DNA of 64,000 nt from Leptospira kanakyensis. Lineage in GTDB: Bacteria; Spirochaetota; Leptospiria; Leptospirales; Leptospiraceae. The translations under genes and the position numbers were made by a program. The stretch covers positions 278,096-342,095 of the forward strand of contig NZ_RQFG01000010.1 in assembly GCF_004769235.1 (NCBI RefSeq), given 5' to 3'. A model generated the notes under the pieces. It saw nothing but the letters and a program-made list of their open reading frames with translations, had not been told where the DNA came from and made no database searches. Positions 45,361 to 54,665 of the stretch are shown in pieces. Every line of letters begins with the position of its first letter. Position 1 is the first letter of the stretch.

Positions 45361-46119
45361 CTATTTAGAAAAGAAAATGGCTGTGAATGGTTCGTTCTTT
45401 TTTGTGAAACTGGAGGGTGTTACACCGAATGATCTTAAAAAAACACGAGTAAAATGAGATTGATCAGCAAATCCGCCCTGATAAGCCGCATCAAGTAAAT
45501 GTGGATGGTTCGCTAAATAATCCACTGCCTTTTTGGTTTTTAACCAAAGTCGATACGCAGAAAAAGGAACGCCCACTTCCTGACTAAAAAGATGACGAAA
45601 ACGGTCTACCGATAAACCTGCGTCAGCTGCCAAACGAACAAGAGAAAAATCCTCAAGCTCTATATTTTTGATACTTTGACCAATACGTGGATCAATTACC
45701 TGTTTTTTAGGTTTTACAAAATCCTGATGGATGATATCAAGAAGTTTTGTTCGAACTTCCATATTTGATAAACTTAAGATTTGTTTTATTTTTTGTTTCA
45801 CAGTCTCCGTAAACAAATCTCCAACCTCAAATAACGATTGTTTTGCCCTTAAACTTCTATCATAAAAAAGTTGGTATCCTGTTGTCAGTGGATCCAAATA
45901 GATTAAAGTTAAATCTCCCTCCCCTGCTCGCATTTCATGACTGACTCCAGAGGGAATACAAACAGCATTGTATTTTTTCCACTCTCCATCTTTAGTTCTC
46001 AGTTCCACATACCCCGAATCCGGCAAACTGATTTGAATGTAAAAATGACTATGCCGATGGCTTGAAAATCCATCACCACGATAAGTAGCAAAATCATCCC
46101 AAATCAAAAATTGTTTCAT
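45361..46119 (-). CDS. AraC-family transcriptional regulator
   Basis: 252 residues. N-terminal cupin-like ligand domain (SSHRHSHFYIQISLPDSG, PSGVSHEMRAGEG) and C-terminal double helix-turn-helix (FSLVRLAADAGLSVDRFRHLF; DAAYQGGFADQSHFTRVFLR with FGVTPSSF). It is 33 bases downstream of the membrane-protein gene at 46153 and upstream of the acyl-CoA synthetase, either of which may be a target. Confidence 0.92.
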   Translation of the reverse strand: MKQFLIWDDFATYRGDGFSSHRHSHFYIQISLPDSGYVELRTKDGEWKKYNAVCIPSGVSHEMRAGEGDLTLIYLDPLTTGYQLFYDRSLRAKQSLFEVGDLFTETVKQKIKQILSLSNMEVRTKLLDIIHQDFVKPKKQVIDPRIGQSIKNIELEDFSLVRLAADAGLSVDRFRHLFSQEVGVPFSAYRLWLKTKKAVDYLANHPHLLDAAYQGGFADQSHFTRVFLRSFGVTPSSFTKKNEPFTAIFFSK

Positions 46120-46152
46120 GGTTTTAAATTCAGAAAAAATCCGTTAAGTTTT

Positions 46153-46833
46153 CTAGAACTTGCGATACAAAATAAGGCTACGAATTCCAAAATAAACAAA
46201 AAATAGAGAAACAAATCCCATCATTATTTCTGCTACGTAACCATTCGATCCAGAAATCCAAGTACAAAGTATACTGGCACCTGCAAAAAAAGAAATTAGT
46301 CCATTAAACCACTGTTTTTTGATAAAAAATTCCAATGACAAAACAAAGGTTGCGATGGCAATCGCTCCCCATTTCCACCAAGTAGCAACTTCTAATTGTG
46401 GAAACAAATCACTCACATCTTTTAGTGAGTCCAAACGAAACAAAATTTGATCAAGAATATAATTCTCATATAGATCAAAAGGAATGATGATGCTACTTGC
46501 AACAAGACCCACCAATACCAAAAGATTTATTTTTTTAGATTCAGAGTAGATCAAAGAGAAAATCAAACCGGCATAGAAAAAAGGAAATAGAATGTCTAAT
46601 TTTTGACCAGCCCGCATCTCGGATCGTATTTTTTTAGGTTCTTCTTCATTTCCTGTTATGAACTTTATATCATCAGCGGACTTGGCAAATTCAAATGCAA
46701 TGATAGGAGTTCTAAAACCTTTGTTAAGAGCCGCCTGACTCGGATATACAAAAATCCCAATGAGAGACAGAAACAATGTCAAAAATCCAAAGAAAACAAT
46801 TATTTTTTTTGTGAACTTCGACCTCATTGCCAT
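46153..46833 (-). CDS. Multi-pass membrane protein of unknown function
   Basis: 226 residues. A first hydrophobic helix near 11-33 is followed by a charged periplasmic-type segment (GNEEEPKKIRSEMRAGQK), then about five more helices ending near residue 220. No family recognised. AAGGAG precedes the ATG at a good distance. Probably co-transcribed with the AraC regulator. Confidence 0.68.
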   Translation of the reverse strand: MAMRSKFTKKIIVFFGFLTLFLSLIGIFVYPSQAALNKGFRTPIIAFEFAKSADDIKFITGNEEEPKKIRSEMRAGQKLDILFPFFYAGLIFSLIYSESKKINLLVLVGLVASSIIIPFDLYENYILDQILFRLDSLKDVSDLFPQLEVATWWKWGAIAIATFVLSLEFFIKKQWFNGLISFFAGASILCTWISGSNGYVAEIMMGFVSLFFVYFGIRSLILYRKF

Positions 46834-46909
46834 ACACTCCTTTGAACTATTTCATTTATCAAAAACATAATTGATGTTAAACGGAACATAGTTAAAATTT
46901 TTTGGAGCG

Positions 46910-47035
46910 TTCCCAATCCCATCTATGTTTTCAATTTTCCATTCGTAAGGGTCGGGCTCATCCGGGGTGCGCTAACGCTCCCGTCCGCCAAATAGCGAAG
47001 CGGCGGACCAAGCCCTTCTGATCCCTTACGCGGAT
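46910..47035 (+). repeat. Structured intergenic repeat, copy B
   Basis: Blocks in order: GGAGCGTTCCCAAT, about 35 variable bases, CGTAAGGGTCGGGCTC, GCGCTAACGCTCCCG, inner stem GTCCGCC/GGCGGAC, CCAAGCCCTTCTG and GATCCCTTACG. The ends also pair (CGTAAGGG with CCCTTACG), giving a nested fold. Homologous to the elements at 25941 and 53993. Confidence 0.78.
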
Positions 47036-47052
47036 TTTTTCTTTGACTTCAA

Positions 47053-47646
47053 TTACTGAAAAGCATCTTCCAATGATTTAAATGTTTCTCGGCTAACACC
47101 TACAGGCATAAAAAAACCAATTGTATCTACTGATTTTGAAGAACCTCCATAAATCTCAATTGCCACGGAAGTTACAGCCGATTCAGCAATTAAAATTTCT
47201 TGGAACTTAGGATAAACTTTCGTTGGTGCTATAAAATAAGATAAAAAATTCTTAAAAGGGAATGAAGCACTGAGTCCATTCATTTTAGGAATCGAAAAAG
47301 TTTTGAACTTGGCAGAAACTTGTTTCTTTTGTTCTGCAGAAAGTCCATCCAATCGACAACCTAAAACCGATCTTAATTTAGAAGGTTCTGTATCCGGACT
47401 GTCCAAATAAATTGCCAAACTATCACAATCAGTAATCCCGATTGATTCCCAATCTTTCTGAAAACTTTCCCAACTTTTGCCTATATTTTCGTAGGCTCCT
47501 TTATGGGTTGAATAATAAATTTCCGTTTGTCCAAAGGATTCACGGCTCACAGCCACTTGTTTAAAACCGCCCATAAATCCGTAGAACGCTAGTCCCAGTA
47601 GAATTAACGTTACAATGGTGATTCCAATGTATTTTAATTTTTTCAT
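47053..47646 (-). CDS. Membrane-anchored GyrI-like effector-binding protein
   Basis: 197 residues. One N-terminal transmembrane helix (YIGITIVTLILLGLAFYGF) precedes a domain like the GyrI/AraC effector-binding SOUL-type fold (TEIYYSTHKGAYENIGKSW, LAIYLDSPDT, SASFPFKNFLSYFIAPTKVYPKF and a C-terminal SVAIEIYGG). Such domains bind small hydrophobic molecules. A role in sensing or sequestration is inference only. Confidence 0.7.
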   Translation of the reverse strand: MKKLKYIGITIVTLILLGLAFYGFMGGFKQVAVSRESFGQTEIYYSTHKGAYENIGKSWESFQKDWESIGITDCDSLAIYLDSPDTEPSKLRSVLGCRLDGLSAEQKKQVSAKFKTFSIPKMNGLSASFPFKNFLSYFIAPTKVYPKFQEILIAESAVTSVAIEIYGGSSKSVDTIGFFMPVGVSRETFKSLEDAFQ

Positions 47647-47780
47647 TTTGTTCTCCCTGATCCAGAAAAAACTTTAGATCATTCCAGGTATTAATTATAG
47701 TAAAGTAGTAATTTAGTGCATCAGGAAAAAACTCTCGCTTTTCCATTTCTTTCTGCAACACTTACCCCCGAGGTATACAC

Positions 47781-48167
47781 ATGAATTTTATTTTCTCTAA
47801 TATCAAATGGATCATGCTCGGTTCCGGAATCATTACCTGTTCCATGATCCTTTCCGCCTTACATCCGACCCTTGGACTCACTTTAACATTTGGGGATACA
47901 TTAAATGGTGATTTGGCTAATATCATCGTTCGTAACTGGGGTGCCCTCATCACAATTACTGGCGGGATGTTGGTATATGGTGCTTACCATGAACCAAATC
48001 GTAATTTAATTCTTGTGGTTTCTTCCATTAGCAAAAGTACATTCGTTTTACTCAATTTGATTTATGGACAAACATTCTTTGCAAAGTCTGGGATTGCTCT
48101 TGTGTTTGATTCCATCCTTGTGGTTATTTTTGTTTCTTATCTTTTCCTTCAGAAATCAAAGAAATAA
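47781..48167 (+). CDS. Small four-helix membrane protein
   Basis: 128 residues with four hydrophobic segments (about 7-29, 46-66, 75-95 and 102-122) and a lysine-rich end. No family recognised. ACACATG with a weak GAGG upstream. Single gene followed by a strong terminator. Confidence 0.68.
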   Translation: MNFIFSNIKWIMLGSGIITCSMILSALHPTLGLTLTFGDTLNGDLANIIVRNWGALITITGGMLVYGAYHEPNRNLILVVSSISKSTFVLLNLIYGQTFFAKSGIALVFDSILVVIFVSYLFLQKSKK

Positions 48168-48194
48168 AATGATTTGAATTCAAAAAAAAAAAAG

Positions 48195-48263
48195 AAAAGT
48201 TCTTTTGGCTTAATCGAATAGCCTACACCACGAGAGAAACCAACTCAAACCAGAAGAACTTTT
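48195..48263. terminator. Bidirectional terminator
   Basis: AAAAGTTCTTTTGG pairs with CCAGAAGAACTTTT over 14 bases with one G-T, with A- and T-runs outside. It separates the convergent small membrane protein and GH1 genes. Confidence 0.65.
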
Positions 48264-48286
48264 TATTTCAAACTATGACTTTAGGT

Positions 48287-49576
48287 TCAACTAACTCTTT
48301 TCGTTTTACAAATCTCCGCATAACGCATACCGCTCTTACGGATTTTCCTACTCATATTCTTATAATCCACTTCGACAAGCCCAAACTTTGGTCCATACCC
48401 ATCGTTCCATTCTAAATTATCCAAAAACGACCAATAGTAATAACGTTCGACAGACACACCTTCATCGATCAACCGACGAATCTCCGCTAAATGGTCGACA
48501 ATATACTTTTCTCTTTTTTCATCTTTCTCGTCGGGAATCCCATTTTCTGTAATATAGATGGGAAGTTTATACTCATCCCAAATCCGATGACAAACTTTAG
48601 AGAGTCCTTCCGGATAAATCTCCCAACCCAAATCATTTTTGCGAGAATCTGGACAATTCGGATCGACCATGGGAACGGCAAATAGGTTTCCTGGATTGTA
48701 ACTGGCTTTAAAAAGATGACGAGAGTAATAATTGATTCCAATGAAATCACAAAAGACACCCTTTCCTTCCGGATAACCAAAGCCAACGGGAAAGGATAAT
48801 TTCCCTTCCACAAAACCTTTTGTTTGAATTTCATGAAATAGATAATCACTTAAAAAACAACCAAGACGTGCCAAAGGATGGGATGTTAGAGGTGCAAAAA
48901 CAGCCAGATGGTGCGCAAAACCAACCTTAGTTTGTCCTGCAAAACCAGATTCTGTTCGAATTTTATGAATGAGTTTATAGGATTTGAGGTGAGAAAGAAT
49001 GAGGCGGCGAGTTACTTTTAGATAGGCAGGGATATCACCATGGCTTCCCGGAGGGTATTTACCGTCCACATAACTATCATTAGCAAAAACATTAGGTTCG
49101 TTGATGGTGCACCATTCGGAAACAAGATCACCAAATTGTTTCACGGAAAATTCAACAAAGGAAAGGAACTCCTTCACCGCATCCTTTCCTAACCATCCCC
49201 CTTTTTTTTGAAACCATTCTGGACAAGAAAAATGATGGAGTGTAACTAAAGGCTGGATCCCCGCTTCCAGAAGAAGCCGAAACTCATCACGATAATGGGC
49301 CACTGCTTCCATGGACCATTCCCCTTCGGAGGGTTCGATCCGACTCCATTCAATACTCATCCGATAACATTCTTGATTGAGTTTTGATAAAAGTTTTACA
49401 TCTTCCACATAACGAGCATAATGATCGGCACCAGTGAAACTGGATTCACCATTCCCAACCTTTCCAGCGAGAGACCAATGATACCAATTATTATTGATAT
49501 CTCCTCCTTCAATTTGAGTGGCAGCCGTTGCTGAACCTAATAAAAAATCTTTGGGAAGTTCAAAACTTTTTGACAT
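48287..49576 (-). CDS. Glycoside hydrolase family 1 (beta-glucosidase-like)
   Basis: 429 residues from ATG 49576, with AAAGGAGAT upstream; the open frame reaches eight codons further. GH1 marks: FLLGSATAATQIEGG at the N-terminus, acid/base E160 in CTINEPNVF, nucleophile E344 in YITENGIPDE, and YYYWSFLDNLEWNDGYGPKFGL. It hydrolyses beta-glucosides or related glycosides in the cytoplasm; exact sugar unknown. Confidence 0.92.
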   Translation of the reverse strand: MSKSFELPKDFLLGSATAATQIEGGDINNNWYHWSLAGKVGNGESSFTGADHYARYVEDVKLLSKLNQECYRMSIEWSRIEPSEGEWSMEAVAHYRDEFRLLLEAGIQPLVTLHHFSCPEWFQKKGGWLGKDAVKEFLSFVEFSVKQFGDLVSEWCTINEPNVFANDSYVDGKYPPGSHGDIPAYLKVTRRLILSHLKSYKLIHKIRTESGFAGQTKVGFAHHLAVFAPLTSHPLARLGCFLSDYLFHEIQTKGFVEGKLSFPVGFGYPEGKGVFCDFIGINYYSRHLFKASYNPGNLFAVPMVDPNCPDSRKNDLGWEIYPEGLSKVCHRIWDEYKLPIYITENGIPDEKDEKREKYIVDHLAEIRRLIDEGVSVERYYYWSFLDNLEWNDGYGPKFGLVEVDYKNMSRKIRKSGMRYAEICKTKRVS

Positions 49577-49623
49577 TCCTATCTCCTTTAAGTTTTTCAA
49601 TTGGAATCTATAACCATTTTATA

Positions 49624-50292
49624 TTATTTTTTTGCCATAGTTTCTTCTAGAAATTGATTCAGAGGGTAAATGGTTCGAAAACTCTGGATCGCATCATCCA
49701 TAAAATGATTGGATGTTAAATCAGAATTTTTTATCTTTTTTCCCACAGCAAATCCTTTGTATTTCAAAAACTCAATTGCTGGATGGTCTTTGGCAAAACC
49801 TTTAGGAGCTGTTTTTAACTTTTCCGCATAAAAGGTGGTTCCAAAATTTTGAACAAATTTTTGATTCTCTATAATTTTTCGAAATGATTTTGTATTGACC
49901 AAAATCCTTTCTCTAATTTGTTGTAAGGCCTTGGGTTCCGGTTGGTAACAACCGCCACCGAGTAAAGATCCATCAGGTTCTATATGTAAATAATATCCAG
50001 TTCCATCAATCTTTCGATTTCCTCCTCGCATAAAAATCCCGAAATGAGTTTTATAGGGACTTTTATCTTTAGAAAAACGAACATCCTTATAGATTCTAAA
50101 AATACAAGATTTAGGATCGACTCCTTTAAGAGTTTTATCAAACTTTTCTATTTCACCTAATAAAGAACCAGTGAGCATGATCAACTCATTTTGAATTTCC
50201 TGAAACCTAACTTTGTTTTCTAAAAACCAGTTTCGATTGTTATTTATTTTTAATTCAGAAAGGAATTGTAAAATATTTTTGCCAATTTTCAT
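49624..50292 (-). CDS. DUF2461-family protein
   Basis: 222 residues. Family signatures are clear: FLSELKINNNRNWFLENK, FRIYKDVRFSKDKSPYKTHFGI, GGCYQPEPKALQQIR and a late KGFAKDHP. Function unknown throughout the family. Upstream 222 bases to the cyclase gene contain nothing I can support. Confidence 0.85.
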   Translation of the reverse strand: MKIGKNILQFLSELKINNNRNWFLENKVRFQEIQNELIMLTGSLLGEIEKFDKTLKGVDPKSCIFRIYKDVRFSKDKSPYKTHFGIFMRGGNRKIDGTGYYLHIEPDGSLLGGGCYQPEPKALQQIRERILVNTKSFRKIIENQKFVQNFGTTFYAEKLKTAPKGFAKDHPAIEFLKYKGFAVGKKIKNSDLTSNHFMDDAIQSFRTIYPLNQFLEETMAKK

Positions 50293-50514
50293 TACTGATG
50301 AATTTCCTATTTGACCATCCTCTCGTCAATTTTGAAACAACTCGTTAGCGTGCGTTACGTTGGAAATCTAAATGATCTTCGTTTGGGAGGTAGTGAAAAA
50401 CAAGAATGCGTATATATCCTTAGTTATATTTTCGCCGACAAAAGCCGAAGATTGCCCATATTTGTCATTTATTTCTTTACGAAAGTCTCAATCCTGTAAA
50501 AAGATGATCCGTAG

Positions 50515-53034
50515 ATGGAATATACATACCAATTACCTAACATTGATGCAGTTGGAGATGCGTGGACATATTTTTGGTTACAACTTCCATACGGAATCCC
50601 TGGAATTATATCTCTAGTAGTTGGATTTTTTTTAAGCGCCTTTAGTTTTCGTAGGATTTTTCACACAAAAGGTGAAGATCGAATTTTATCTCTCAATGTT
50701 GCCATTTCCTTTTTCGGATACGGAATTCTTGGGCTCGTTCTCTCTCTCAGAGCTTGGATTTTGGATCGTGAACTTCTACTGGTTCTAAACAATTGGCTTT
50801 ATCTATTCATCATCCTCATTTTACCTTCGAATTTTTACATTTGTTATGCGCTCTCTAGAAAAAAGATATTTTTGTATTATACCTATCTTTGTTGGGTAAG
50901 TGTCGCCTTTGGGTATGTGGGACTTTTGCAAGGATTGGGTTTTCATAATGAATGGTTTGATTACCAATTTGGTAAATACCCAAAAGCTACAAATTACATA
51001 AAACCTTTTGGAATCATCCCTCTCGTTGGTTACTTTGTTCTGGTATTGCCATTTTTTACCTTCCAATGGAAAATTTTATTAAAACGAATCCATAAATCAC
51101 TTTTCATTGGTTATAATGTTTTGTTTCTCATGACAATTTCGAATGCACCAGTTTTGCTAGGATACAATGTGTACCCTGGATCCTTTTTTATCTTCATTCC
51201 ACTCATCTTAATTGCTTACGGTATTTTTCGCTCCGATTTCCTAGATGTAAACGAACTGCTCTTTGATCGGAATGGACTATTTTATATTTTGTTTGGTGTG
51301 GTTTCTTTTTCTCTCATCGTGCTCAGTGGAACAGTTGCTTTAGGCCTTAGCCACAGCGCCTATTTAAATGACAATTGGTTTCCTCATGCCCTTCCTCCGA
51401 CTATATCCTTTTTTGTTGCCATTTTTATGGCCATCATCGTGGCAGGAAGTAACCCACAAGCAAAGATCAACCAGTTATGTGCTTTTTCTTTGATCATCAC
51501 TGCATTTTATAATTTACAATCCATTCCTACGAAACTGGAACTCAATTATCTAATTTTACTTCGTATATCCCAGGTTAGTTTTCTAATATTTTCTCTTGCT
51601 CCGAGTATCTTATCTCGATTTGTGATCAAGGCAATTGGCAGCGAAAGACCTAAATCACTACTTGTTGTCGATTTGTTATCCGTTCTATGTTCATTTTTAT
51701 CCATCACTCCTTTTTTACATAATGGTTACTACCGTTATGATTATGGAATCATCCACAAAGGTTCTTTCGTTCCTTATCTACTAGGTGTTGCTGGTTTTTT
51801 TGCCTTTGTCATTGTGGGCAGAGAGATTCGCAAACGTTGGAAAAAATTACCGAACGAATCCATTGTTGCTTTAGGTTCTGTTTTACTTTCAGGAGTATTT
51901 TTATTAACCGCATTTTTTCCATCACATGGATTCAATATCCCTCCCATTTCTGATTATCTATTTATACCCACCACCTTACTCGGATTTGCTGTTTTAAAGT
52001 TGGGTGCATTTTCATTACCAGGAAGAACCATTCGATTCAGCCAAAAACTTGCCAATTTGGGTATTTTTTCCATTTTATTTGCCAGTTTACTCCAAATGCC
52101 AAAGTTTTTAGAAAAATTAGCATTCGGTGAAAGTCTATTCCATATAACTCTAGTTACGCTACCACTTGTTTTATTTAACTATTTACTTGTTTATGTTTTT
52201 GCACGTCCCTTAGCAGAAGAATTAGATAGAAGTTATATCCTTTTGGAAAAAGCCAAAAAGGAAGCGGAACTTGCCGGCGAAGAATCAGAAAAACTATTAT
52301 TAAACATTCTTCCTAAATCAGTCGCAGAAGAAATCAAAGTCAATGGGTATTGTGAACCAAAATCCTTTGAAGAGGCAACCATCCTTTTTACTGATTTTCG
52401 TGGTTTCACAGAAGTTGCCCAAAACATGGAATCAAACGAACTCATCACAGAACTCGATGCATGTTTTACGCAATTTGATGAAATCATTTTTAGAAACCAA
52501 TTGGAAAAACTCAAAACGATTGGTGACTCTTATATGTGTGCTGGTGGTTTACCAGACCCAAACTACACACACCCAATTGATGCTTGTTTGGCGGCACTTG
52601 AAATCAGATCCTTTATGGACCAAATGAAAGATATCAAATCCCAGTTAGACCTTCCTTATTGGGAACTTAGAATTGGAATTCATACCGGTTCCGTGATTGC
52701 TGGTGTTGTGGGACGATTTAAATTTGCCTATGACATTTGGGGGAGTAGTGTCAACACCGCATCCCGAATGGAAAGTTCCGGAATTGTTGGCGAAATCAAT
52801 ATCTCACAATCTACGTACGACAAAGTTCGGTTTTTATTCCATTGTGATCACAGAGGTAAGATCGTCGATAAAAATGGAGAGAAACATGATATGTATCTTT
52901 TGAAACAGATCAAATCTAAGTTTTCCAAAGATGGACTTGTTCCCAACGAACTGTTTTGGTCGATTTATCAAAAAGTCAAACAAGGCAGTAAAATTGTTTT
53001 AAAATCAAAATTAGAACCAGAAAGTATCACTTAA
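50515..53034 (+). CDS. Membrane-bound class III adenylate cyclase
   Basis: 839 residues. Two blocks of hydrophobic helices (about 28-250 and 260-565) form a large membrane part with an internal break. A signalling helix at 570-600 (KAKKEAELAGEESEKLLLNILP) leads into the cyclase domain: metal aspartates D627 and D671, K667 and D740 giving ATP specificity, and N747/R751 for transition-state stabilisation (DIWGSSVNTASRM). It should make cAMP in response to a membrane or extracellular signal. The start ATG has only a weak ribosome-binding site. Confidence 0.92.
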   Translation: MEYTYQLPNIDAVGDAWTYFWLQLPYGIPGIISLVVGFFLSAFSFRRIFHTKGEDRILSLNVAISFFGYGILGLVLSLRAWILDRELLLVLNNWLYLFIILILPSNFYICYALSRKKIFLYYTYLCWVSVAFGYVGLLQGLGFHNEWFDYQFGKYPKATNYIKPFGIIPLVGYFVLVLPFFTFQWKILLKRIHKSLFIGYNVLFLMTISNAPVLLGYNVYPGSFFIFIPLILIAYGIFRSDFLDVNELLFDRNGLFYILFGVVSFSLIVLSGTVALGLSHSAYLNDNWFPHALPPTISFFVAIFMAIIVAGSNPQAKINQLCAFSLIITAFYNLQSIPTKLELNYLILLRISQVSFLIFSLAPSILSRFVIKAIGSERPKSLLVVDLLSVLCSFLSITPFLHNGYYRYDYGIIHKGSFVPYLLGVAGFFAFVIVGREIRKRWKKLPNESIVALGSVLLSGVFLLTAFFPSHGFNIPPISDYLFIPTTLLGFAVLKLGAFSLPGRTIRFSQKLANLGIFSILFASLLQMPKFLEKLAFGESLFHITLVTLPLVLFNYLLVYVFARPLAEELDRSYILLEKAKKEAELAGEESEKLLLNILPKSVAEEIKVNGYCEPKSFEEATILFTDFRGFTEVAQNMESNELITELDACFTQFDEIIFRNQLEKLKTIGDSYMCAGGLPDPNYTHPIDACLAALEIRSFMDQMKDIKSQLDLPYWELRIGIHTGSVIAGVVGRFKFAYDIWGSSVNTASRMESSGIVGEINISQSTYDKVRFLFHCDHRGKIVDKNGEKHDMYLLKQIKSKFSKDGLVPNELFWSIYQKVKQGSKIVLKSKLEPESIT

Positions 53035-53077
53035 GTTTCTGGATCACTTCCAAACATAATTCAACCAAACAAAAACT

Positions 53078-53431
53078 ATGCCTTTTCTAAAATCTAAAAT
53101 GCCATTTTTCAACCGAATCCAATGGCAAACACTCCATACAATTTGGAAATCTCTCTGTGCCAAAGAAGTAATTCCTTTTTTATTTTATTTCCTTAAGGAA
53201 CGATTCCGTTTGCATCGATCTACCTTTGGAAAGGAATGGAAAACGAAAAGACCTACCAATCCAAACCAAATAAATCCAATCGATTTGATCGCATTTTACA
53301 TTGCTTACAAAGAAGTGACAAGCCATGAACGAGCCCTTCTTCTATTGTTAAAGATTTTGAAACAACAATCTGCAGGAGTCTTTTTGGAAATGGTAGAGGT
53401 ATTTCGCAGGTATGGGATAAAGATTTTGTAG
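53078..53431 (+). CDS. Hypothetical small basic protein
   Basis: 117 residues, or 110 if it starts at the second methionine (MPFFNRIQW). Rich in basic and aromatic residues; a late helix ALLLLLKILKQQSAGVFLEMVEVFRR. No family recognised. It follows the cyclase by 43 bases. A small hairpin TCAGAA/TTCTGA lies downstream at 53506-53522. Confidence 0.5.
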   Translation: MPFLKSKMPFFNRIQWQTLHTIWKSLCAKEVIPFLFYFLKERFRLHRSTFGKEWKTKRPTNPNQINPIDLIAFYIAYKEVTSHERALLLLLKILKQQSAGVFLEMVEVFRRYGIKIL

Positions 53432-53568
53432 GTGGGGGATTTTTCCTGCTCACGCGGACATCCTAGCCAAGATTCGCAAACACCGCATTCCTTGCTCCGC
53501 TTCCATCAGAAAAGCATTCTGACTTGGGTTACTAATGGAATTTCTAAATCATTCCCCAGACATAAAAA

Positions 53569-53596
53569 AAGCCTCCGATCTTTCGACCAAAGGCTT
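53569..53596 (-). terminator. Terminator of the 23S remnant (left border)
   Basis: AAGCCT and AGGCTT pair around CCGATCTTTCGAC; on the minus strand the stem is followed by a T-run. The preceding GACATAAAAAAAGCCTC is the same as at 63674-63691, so this is a copy of the rrl terminator. Confidence 0.7.
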
Positions 53597-53649
53597 CTCC
53601 CAACATTTGTATACGACATGTAAATAAGCAAACAATGCTATTGTCTAGA

Positions 53650-53672
53650 TTTGCATGTTAAGCACATGCAAA
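53650..53672. other. Hairpin adjoining the 23S remnant 3' end
   Basis: TTTGCATGT-TAAGC-ACATGCAAA, a perfect 9-base stem, sits just before TTGTAATATGGTCAAGC, the conserved 3' boundary of 23S rRNA. The right copy has a stem of different sequence at the same place (63909-63934), suggesting a conserved rRNA-processing structure. Confidence 0.5.
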
Positions 53673-53679
53673 TTGTAAT

Positions 53680-53905
<226 letters not shown>

Positions 53906-53992
53906 GGGCCGCCAAACTCGCATTCTCGCTCCCTATGGGTCGCTGCGAATGGTTCGACCAACCCAGTCCTCTGACTTGATTTTAAAGATAAG

Positions 53993-54088
53993 GGCGTTCC
54001 CGATGGGATTTCTATATCATTGATTGAAAGTTTAATGGTCGGGCTCTCCCTCGACGAGGGCGCTCGGTCGATCCCTAACGCGGGAATT
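53993..54088 (+). repeat. Structured intergenic repeat, copy C (short form)
   Basis: GGGCGTTCCCGATGGG, then about 35 bases, GGTCGGGCTCTCCCTCG, an arm CGAGGGCGCTC, and CGATCCCTAACGCG. It lacks the GTCxGCC inner stem of copies A (25941) and B (46910). It sits next to the 23S remnant at the island's left edge. Confidence 0.7.
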
Positions 54089-54112
54089 TTATACTGAGTA
54101 AATTACAATAGA

Positions 54113-54463
54113 CTACAGATTTAAATTTTGGGAAAGATGATCCAAAAACCTTTTAATTAACAAATCGTATACTTCTTTCGGCAACTCTCCAAGGATCCCT
54201 TCGATTCTACCTTCCTCTAAGTAAGAGACAAACCCAAATTTGATGGATGAAGATGTCTTTAGTCCTGTCCGATCACAAAACTCCATCTCAGAACTTATAA
54301 TTTCATCAAAGCCAAAAACCAAATCATAAGTTTTACGAGATACACCGCATACAAACCAATGGTCTCGGTCAGGCAATTTAGATAATATTAATACTGGTCT
54401 CTTTTTCTTCCTTCCATCCACTTGTGGAAGTTCCGCCAAACAAATTTTACCTGGATGGATCAT
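54113..54463 (-). CDS. PemK/MazF-family toxin-like protein
   Basis: 116 residues. The MazF/PemK core is visible: MIHPGKICLAELP, the KKRPVLILSKL strand, an RTGLKTSSSIKFG segment in the position of the catalytic S/T-x-I-R region, and a final helix. Family members are sequence-specific mRNA endonucleases. Overlaps the preceding 72-residue gene by 17 bases, as toxin genes usually do with an antitoxin. It is the last gene of a three-gene unit within the island. Confidence 0.78.
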   Translation of the reverse strand: MIHPGKICLAELPQVDGRKKKRPVLILSKLPDRDHWFVCGVSRKTYDLVFGFDEIISSEMEFCDRTGLKTSSSIKFGFVSYLEEGRIEGILGELPKEVYDLLIKRFLDHLSQNLNL

Positions 54464-54665
54464 ACTTTGGATTTTTCCAAATTATATCCTTCGTGGTATA
54501 CTCAGGCTCTTCCTCCGAATATGAATCATTTAACATAACAGGAATAAATGGAATCTCGTCTTTTTCAACATATGGAAATTCTATTTTATTAAAGAACAAA
54601 TCATTGAATGCATGAAAATCATCGATGATTTCATTCGATTTTTGTTCTAATGAAGTTGGGATCAT
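54447..54665 (-). CDS. Putative antitoxin of the MazF-like toxin
   Basis: 72 residues, acidic (SYSEEEPEYTTKDII; VEKDEIPFIP). No DNA-binding motif is evident, unlike classical MazE. It overlaps the toxin gene by 17 bases and the coiled-coil gene by 4 bases, so it is translated with both. Assignment as an antitoxin rests on position, size and charge. Confidence 0.6.
   Translation of the reverse strand: MIPTSLEQKSNEIIDDFHAFNDLFFNKIEFPYVEKDEIPFIPVMLNDSYSEEEPEYTTKDIIWKNPKYDPSR

Noticed and set aside
50311..50617. Short frames between the DUF2461 and cyclase genes
   Set aside because: Two overlapping frames compete, neither has a ribosome-binding site, and one runs into the cyclase gene.
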